Source: Pseudomonadota bacterium (lineage in GTDB: Bacteria; Pseudomonadota; Gammaproteobacteria; Steroidobacterales; Steroidobacteraceae). Taken from it: 64,000 nt of DNA. The position numbers and the translations under genes are program-made. Within the stretch, counting starts at the first letter, position 1; each line of letters opens with the position of its first letter. The notes below the pieces were generated by a model. The model worked only from the letters and a program-made list of their open reading frames with translations. It made no database searches and was not told the DNA's origin. The stretch is taken from positions 102,853-166,852 of the forward strand of contig JAEYUC010000043.1 of NCBI GenBank assembly GCA_023433705.1, read 5' to 3'. Shown here one piece after another: positions 59,489 to 64,000 of this stretch.

Positions 59489-62400
59489 TCATGCATCGTT
59501 CAGCTTGAACTTGTCTCCCACGAGCCGGCGCACGGTGACGTAGAAAACCGGCGCCAGCAACACACCCAGGATCGCGGCCGACAACATGCCGCCCGCTACG
59601 CCGATACCGATCGCCCTGCGGGCATTCGCGCCGGCGCCGCTCGAGAACACCAGCGGCAACACGCCGAGGATGAACGCGAAGGACGTCATGAGGATCGGGC
59701 GCAGTCGCAGGCGCGCGGCTTCCATCACCGCCTCGTAGAGCGCCACGCCGCGCTGTTGCGCGAGCAGCGCGAACTCGACGATGAGGATCGCGTTCTTGGC
59801 CGCGAGACCGATGATGGTGATGAGGCCGATCTTGAAGAACACGTCGTTGGACTGGCCCGTCGACCCGGCCGCGATGATCGCGCCGATGATGCCCACCGGC
59901 ACCACGAGCAGCACCGCGATCGGCGTCGCCCAGCTCTCGTAGAGCGCGGCGAGGCACAGGAACACGACGAAAATGGACAACCCGAACAGCAGCGGCGCCT
60001 CGGCGCCGGCGCGAATCTCCTGCAGCGACTGGCCCGCCCAGTCCACGCCGAAGCCCGGCGGCAGCTCCTCGGACACGATCCGCGTCATCTCGTCCATCGC
60101 CTCGCCCGAGCTGCTACCCGGCGCGTTCGCGCCGACGATCTGCATCGCACTGAAGCCATTGAAGCGCTGCAACGTGGGCGGCGCGACGACCCAGTTCGAT
60201 CTCACGACCGACGAGAGCGGCACCATGCCGTCGCTCGTGGTCTCGCCCTGCAACGCGAAAGCGTTGCCGTTCGCCACCGTCGTCGGTAGATAGAAACGGC
60301 TGAGCGCGTCCTCGTTCATGCGGAACGGCGCGTCGGCCTGCATCTGCACGCGCAGCACGCGGCCCTGGTAATAGAAGTCGTTCACGTACACCGGCGCGAG
60401 CATGAGCTGGATCGCGTTGTAGACGTCGTCGATCGCGAGACCCATCGACTTCGCCTGCGCGCGGTCGAGCTTCAGTTCGAGGCGCGGCGATGGCGCGAGT
60501 CCGTTGTAGCGCACGCCCTGCACGATCGAGCTCTGCGCGGCCTTCTGCACCAGCGTGTTCTGCGCCGCGATCAACGCGTCCGACCCCTTGTTGGCGCGGT
60601 CCTCGAGCCACAGGTCGAAGCCGCCGAAGTCGGAAAGGCCCTGGATCACGGGTAGATTGACGAAGAACACGAAGCCGTCGCGCTCCGTGCCCGAGATGTT
60701 CTGGAATGCCCAGCCGATGAACTCGTCGGCGGTTTCCTTGCGTTCCCCGAGTTCCTTCAAACGAATGAAGAAGATGCCCTGGCTCTCGTCGCTGCCGCTG
60801 AAACTGAATCCCGCGACTTCGAATACCTGGTTGACCGAGTCCGAGGCCCTGAGCTTCTCGCCGACGCGCCGCATGACCTCGCGCGTGCGTTGAATGGTCG
60901 AGCCGGGCGGCATCTGCACGATGCCGATGGCGTAGCCCTGGTCCTCGGTCGGCACGAAGCTTCCCGGCACGCGCCAGAACAGCAAGGCACCGACCAGCAG
61001 CAGCACGCCGTAGCCGGCGAGCCACCAGGTCTTGTGACGCAGGCTGAAGCGCACGCCGGTCAGATAGTGGCCCTGCGCGTACTCGTAACTCTTGTTGAAC
61101 GCGTGGAAAAACTTGTTTTCCTTGAGGTGCTCCGGACGCAGCAACGTGGCGCACAGCGCCGGCGTCAGCGACAACGCGAGGAACGCGGAGAACAACATCG
61201 AGATCGCGATGGTCAGCGCGAACTGCTTGTAGATCACGCCGACCGATCCGGTCTGCATCGCCGCCGGGATGAATACCGCCGCGAGCACCAGCGAGATCGC
61301 GATGATCGGACTCGTGATCTGGTCCATCGCCTTGCGCGTCGCGTCGCGCGGCGAGAGATGTTCCTCGCGCATCAGGCGTTCGACGGATTCGATGACGACG
61401 ATCGCGTCGTCGACGACGATGCCGATGGCCAGCACCATGCCGAACAGCGTGAGCTGGTTGATCGAGAAATCGAAGATGTACATGCCGATGAAGGCGCCCA
61501 TGAGGGCGACCGGCACGACCAGTGTCGGGATCAACGTCGCGCGGAAGCTCTGCAGGAACACCAGCATGACGATGAACACGAGCGCAACGGCGGCGATCAG
61601 CGTGATGATCACCTCTTCGATCGCGTGCGTGATGAACGTGGTGGCGTCGAACGCGACGAACCACTCGACGCCCGGCGGGAAGTTCTGCTGCAGCTCGTCC
61701 ATGCGCGCCTTCACGGCATCCGCCACGTCGAGCGCGTTGGCGCCCGGCAGCAGCAACACACCGAAGCCGCTCACGGGCTTGTCGTCGAGCCGCACGTCGA
61801 ACGCGTAGTCCTGCAGGCCGAGCTCGACGCGCGCGACGTCCTTGAGCCGCACGCTGGTGCCGTTCGGCTCGGTGCGCAGGATGACGTTCTCGAACTCCTC
61901 GACCGAGCTGAAACGTCCTTCCGCGCTCACCGGCGCGGTGATCTGCTGCTCGGGCGCCGACGGCGCGGCGCCGATCGCACCCGTGGCGAACTGGACGTTC
62001 TGCTGGCGCACGGTCGCCAGCACTTCGGCCGCGCTCAGGCGGAAGGAGCGCAGCTTGTCCGGGTTCAGCCAGATGCGCATCGAATACGAGGAACCGAACT
62101 GGTTCGCCGAGCTGACGCCCGGAATGCGCTGGATCGGATCCAGGATCTGCGAGGAAACGATGTTGTTGAGTTCGGACGACGACACGCCGCCGTTCGGCGC
62201 GCGCACGCCGAGCGCGATGATGAAGCCCTGGTTGACCTTCGAGACAGAAAGGCCCTGCACGACGACTTCGCTCGGCAGGCGCGCTTCGGCGAGTTTCACG
62301 CGGTTCTGCGTCTGCAGCACCGCGACGTCCGGATCCGTGCCGTTCTCGAACACGAGCGTGATGCTCGCCGTGCCGTTCGAGTTCGACGAGGACGTGAAAT

Positions 62401-62632
62401 ACATGAGCCGGTCGAGACCGGTGAGCTGCTGCTCGATGATCTGCGTGACCGTGCGCTCAATGGTGTCGGCGTTCGCGCCCGGATAGAACGCGCTGATCGC
62501 GACCTGCGGCGGAGCGATGTCCGGATAGGCCGCGGTCGGCAGGCGCGTGATGGCCAGGCCACCGCCGATCATGATCAGGATCGCGATGACCCAGGCCAGG
62601 ACCGGCCGGTCGATGAAATAATGCGGCAGCAC
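59489..62632 (-). CDS. RND multidrug efflux transporter, inner-membrane subunit (HAE1, AcrB-like)
   Basis: This 1047-residue, 12-helix proton-driven pump begins MLPHYFIDRPVLAWVIAI. The proton-relay residues are visible in GIVVDDAIVVIESVERLM (Asp-Asp in TM4) and LAAKNAILIVEFA (Lys in TM10). The two large periplasmic loops carry the usual porter and docking domains. The start is GTG 62632, 2 bp after the membrane-fusion gene stop. It would export hydrophobic drugs, detergents or plant compounds with the membrane-fusion protein and an outer-membrane channel encoded elsewhere. Confidence 0.96.
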   Translation of the reverse strand: MLPHYFIDRPVLAWVIAILIMIGGGLAITRLPTAAYPDIAPPQVAISAFYPGANADTIERTVTQIIEQQLTGLDRLMYFTSSSNSNGTASITLVFENGTDPDVAVLQTQNRVKLAEARLPSEVVVQGLSVSKVNQGFIIALGVRAPNGGVSSSELNNIVSSQILDPIQRIPGVSSANQFGSSYSMRIWLNPDKLRSFRLSAAEVLATVRQQNVQFATGAIGAAPSAPEQQITAPVSAEGRFSSVEEFENVILRTEPNGTSVRLKDVARVELGLQDYAFDVRLDDKPVSGFGVLLLPGANALDVADAVKARMDELQQNFPPGVEWFVAFDATTFITHAIEEVIITLIAAVALVFIVMLVFLQSFRATLIPTLVVPVALMGAFIGMYIFDFSINQLTLFGMVLAIGIVVDDAIVVIESVERLMREEHLSPRDATRKAMDQITSPIIAISLVLAAVFIPAAMQTGSVGVIYKQFALTIAISMLFSAFLALSLTPALCATLLRPEHLKENKFFHAFNKSYEYAQGHYLTGVRFSLRHKTWWLAGYGVLLLVGALLFWRVPGSFVPTEDQGYAIGIVQMPPGSTIQRTREVMRRVGEKLRASDSVNQVFEVAGFSFSGSDESQGIFFIRLKELGERKETADEFIGWAFQNISGTERDGFVFFVNLPVIQGLSDFGGFDLWLEDRANKGSDALIAAQNTLVQKAAQSSIVQGVRYNGLAPSPRLELKLDRAQAKSMGLAIDDVYNAIQLMLAPVYVNDFYYQGRVLRVQMQADAPFRMNEDALSRFYLPTTVANGNAFALQGETTSDGMVPLSSVVRSNWVVAPPTLQRFNGFSAMQIVGANAPGSSSGEAMDEMTRIVSEELPPGFGVDWAGQSLQEIRAGAEAPLLFGLSIFVVFLCLAALYESWATPIAVLLVVPVGIIGAIIAAGSTGQSNDVFFKIGLITIIGLAAKNAILIVEFALLAQQRGVALYEAVMEAARLRLRPILMTSFAFILGVLPLVFSSGAGANARRAIGIGVAGGMLSAAILGVLLAPVFYVTVRRLVGDKFKLNDA

Positions 62633-62634
62633 GC

Positions 62635-63819
62635 CTAGCTACCCGCGGGAGCTTCGGCCGGCGTGGGAGCGGCGGCCGCCTCTGCAGCCGGGGCCTTCTC
62701 GTCGACGCGCTTCGCGACGACCTTCGTGCCCGGCGGTGCGAGCTGCAGTCCCGAGACGATGACCTGGTCGCCGTCCGCGAGTCCGCCGCCGATGACCCAC
62801 CGGGCGCCCGAGGAACCGACTACATCAACACGCTTGGCGACGACGACGCCGTCGCCGCCGACGGCCAGCACGTACGCGCCCTGGGAATCGCGCTGCACCG
62901 CGAGCTGCGGAACCTCGAAACCGTTCTTGAGCGAACCCGCCGTCAGGCGCACGTTGACGAACATGCCGGGCAACAAACTGCGATCCGGATTCGGGATCAC
63001 GCCGCGGAACGCGACCGCGCCCGTGGTCGGATTCACGCTGAAGTCGGAGAACACCAGCTTGCCCACCTGCGGATGCTCGGTGCCGTCGCTGCGAACGATG
63101 CGGATCTCGGCCTCGTTGCCTTTCGCGAGTTCGATCGCGCCGGCGGCCTGCGCGCGCATGAAGCGCTCGAAGTCCGTGCCCGGTTGATCGAAGAACACGT
63201 ACAGCGGGTCGATCTGCTCGACCGTGGTGATCAGCGTGGCCTCGCCCTGCCCGACGAGTGCGCCTTCCAGCACGCGCATCTGCCCGGCCCGGCCGGCGAT
63301 GGGCGACGTGACGTTGGCGTAACCCAGGTTGATGCGCGCCGTCTGCACCGCGGCGCGCGCCGCGGACGCGGCGGCCGCGGTCGAACGCTCGAGCGCCTCG
63401 GAGTCGTCGAGCTGCATGCGCGAGATGAGCTGGCGTTGCGCGAGCTCGCGATTGCGCTCGGCGGTCACCCGCGCGTTGGTCGCCGATGCTTCGGCCTGCT
63501 CGAGCTGCGCAGTGGCCTGCGCGAGCTGCGCGCGGTACGGCGCGGGATCGATCTGCGCGAGCAGCTGGCCTTCCTTGACCATGCTGCCTTCCTGGTACAA
63601 GCGCTTCTGCAACACCCCGGGCACACGCGCGCGCACGTCGGAAGCGCGTGTCGGCGCGAGCCGACCCGAAGCTTCACGCACGATAGGCACCGGTCCCGCG
63701 TGCACGACGATCACCCCCACTTCGGGCGGTGGCATCTCGGGCGGAGGACCATTGCTGCCGCACGCGGCGACGAACAGGGCGGACGCAGCCGCGCAAACCA
63801 GCCGTAATCTTGATTGCAT
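62635..63819 (-). CDS. RND efflux periplasmic membrane-fusion lipoprotein (AcrA-like)
   Basis: This 394-residue protein has the lipobox ALFVAAC (near 20). A lipoyl half-motif follows (ASDVRARVPGVLQKRLYQEG), then a helical hairpin about 95-165. The second lipoyl half is TSPIAGRAGQMRVLEGA. The beta-barrel and membrane-proximal domains extend to about 365, and the tail is Ala/Pro-rich. It links AcrB to the outer-membrane channel. No TolC gene is present in the window. Confidence 0.95.
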   Translation of the reverse strand: MQSRLRLVCAAASALFVAACGSNGPPPEMPPPEVGVIVVHAGPVPIVREASGRLAPTRASDVRARVPGVLQKRLYQEGSMVKEGQLLAQIDPAPYRAQLAQATAQLEQAEASATNARVTAERNRELAQRQLISRMQLDDSEALERSTAAAASAARAAVQTARINLGYANVTSPIAGRAGQMRVLEGALVGQGEATLITTVEQIDPLYVFFDQPGTDFERFMRAQAAGAIELAKGNEAEIRIVRSDGTEHPQVGKLVFSDFSVNPTTGAVAFRGVIPNPDRSLLPGMFVNVRLTAGSLKNGFEVPQLAVQRDSQGAYVLAVGGDGVVVAKRVDVVGSSGARWVIGGGLADGDQVIVSGLQLAPPGTKVVAKRVDEKAPAAEAAAAPTPAEAPAGS

Positions 63820-63868
63820 TAGTTGTTTGAGGCAGGCGGGGTTTGACAGGGAACCGCCCGCGAAAGTG

Positions 63869-63883
63869 GCGTTAGTCTAACGC
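63869..63883. promoter_or_regulatory. Palindromic operator candidate upstream of the efflux genes
   Basis: GCGTTAGTCTAACGC is a perfect 7+1+7 palindrome 50 bp upstream of the membrane-fusion gene start. TTGACA lies nearby on the plus strand at 63843-63848, but no -10 at good spacing follows. A TetR/AcrR-type repressor commonly binds such a site between itself and acrAB. Confidence 0.5.
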
Positions 63884-63972
63884 AGCATTCCGAAGTTCAC
63901 GACCGGAAGAGTCTTGTGTACTGCACTTCGTGTCGCCCGCTCGCGACCGCGGACATTGCGCTGGAAACCCCG

Positions 63973-64000
63973 ATGTCAGAATCCATGAGGTCGAGAGCCC
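63973..64000 (+). CDS. Possible start of a divergent gene (runs off window)
   Basis: ATG 63973 opens a frame MSESMRSRA... to the window edge, with a second ATG at 63985. Only nine codons are visible. A TetR/AcrR-family repressor is commonly encoded here, divergent from acrAB, but the sequence is too short to identify, and the ribosome site is weak. Confidence 0.25.

Noticed and set aside
60890..62638. A 582-residue plus-strand frame
   Set aside because: It is antisense to the AcrB-like gene and consists of Arg/Asp/His-rich sequence without domains.

Overview
The window is chromosomal DNA of a high-GC, Gram-negative proteobacterium. The gene order ruvC-ruvA-ruvB-ybgC-tolQ-tolR-tolA-tolB-pal-cpoB-queE-queC-tRNA-Lys is the gammaproteobacterial Tol-Pal neighbourhood. 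With the plant-polysaccharide enzymes, the RND pump and the exopolysaccharide genes it suggests a Xanthomonadales/Nevskiales/Steroidobacteraceae-like soil or plant-associated organism. That placement is inferred from gene content only. I see no rRNA operon, CRISPR array, insertion sequence or prophage, and coding density is high.

Layout. 1-2.5 kb: a partial pectate-lyase-like beta-helix protein, a modular lipoprotein and a small anchored protein. 2.6-10.3 kb: a leftward exopolysaccharide operon (acyltransferase, glycosyltransferase, outer-membrane export protein, outer-membrane barrel, chain-length determinant, tyrosine autokinase, nucleotide-sugar dehydrogenase), divergent from a large hybrid histidine kinase (10.6-14.1 kb). 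14-22.4 kb: an envelope and stress block (DUF4142, ElaB/YqjD-like, MscS channel, DUF421, GlsB, CsbD, DUF4398, an OmpA-like lipoprotein, a stand-alone sigma-54 activator, an EF-hand protein) with a good sigma-54 promoter in the divergent gap. 22.4-29 kb: sensor kinase plus sugar porter, an ECF sigma cluster with a secreted protein, and a two-domain DUF1080 protein. 29-38 kb: tRNA-Lys, queC, queE, the Tol-Pal system and ruvABC. 38-42 kb: a shortened RelA and a protein fusing a pseudo-receiver to a TonB C-terminal domain. 42-48 kb: the 2-oxoglutarate dehydrogenase complex (sucA-sucB-lpd). 48-59 kb: guanine deaminase, GH28 pectinase, YjbQ, a cupin, a HAD-HerA fusion, an HD hydrolase, tRNA-Arg, tRNA-Ala, a peroxiredoxin, a histidine phosphatase, a GH43 lipoprotein and small envelope proteins. 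59.5-63.8 kb: an AcrAB-type efflux pair.

Themes. Much of the region builds or guards the cell envelope: exopolysaccharide, Tol-Pal, TonB-like, OmpA-like, MscS and RND efflux. A second theme is plant-polymer use, with secreted PL1-like, GH28, GH43 and DUF1080 proteins and an MFS sugar porter. The least expected items are the pseudo-receiver/TonB fusion, the RelA with most of its helical domain replaced by a Pro/Ala/Lys linker, the HAD phosphatase-HerA ATPase fusion, the sigma-54 module at 18-21.7 kb, and six palindrome-rich elements (67-130 bp) that sit almost exactly in gaps at gene ends. Two of these elements, 56 kb apart, share the same left arm.
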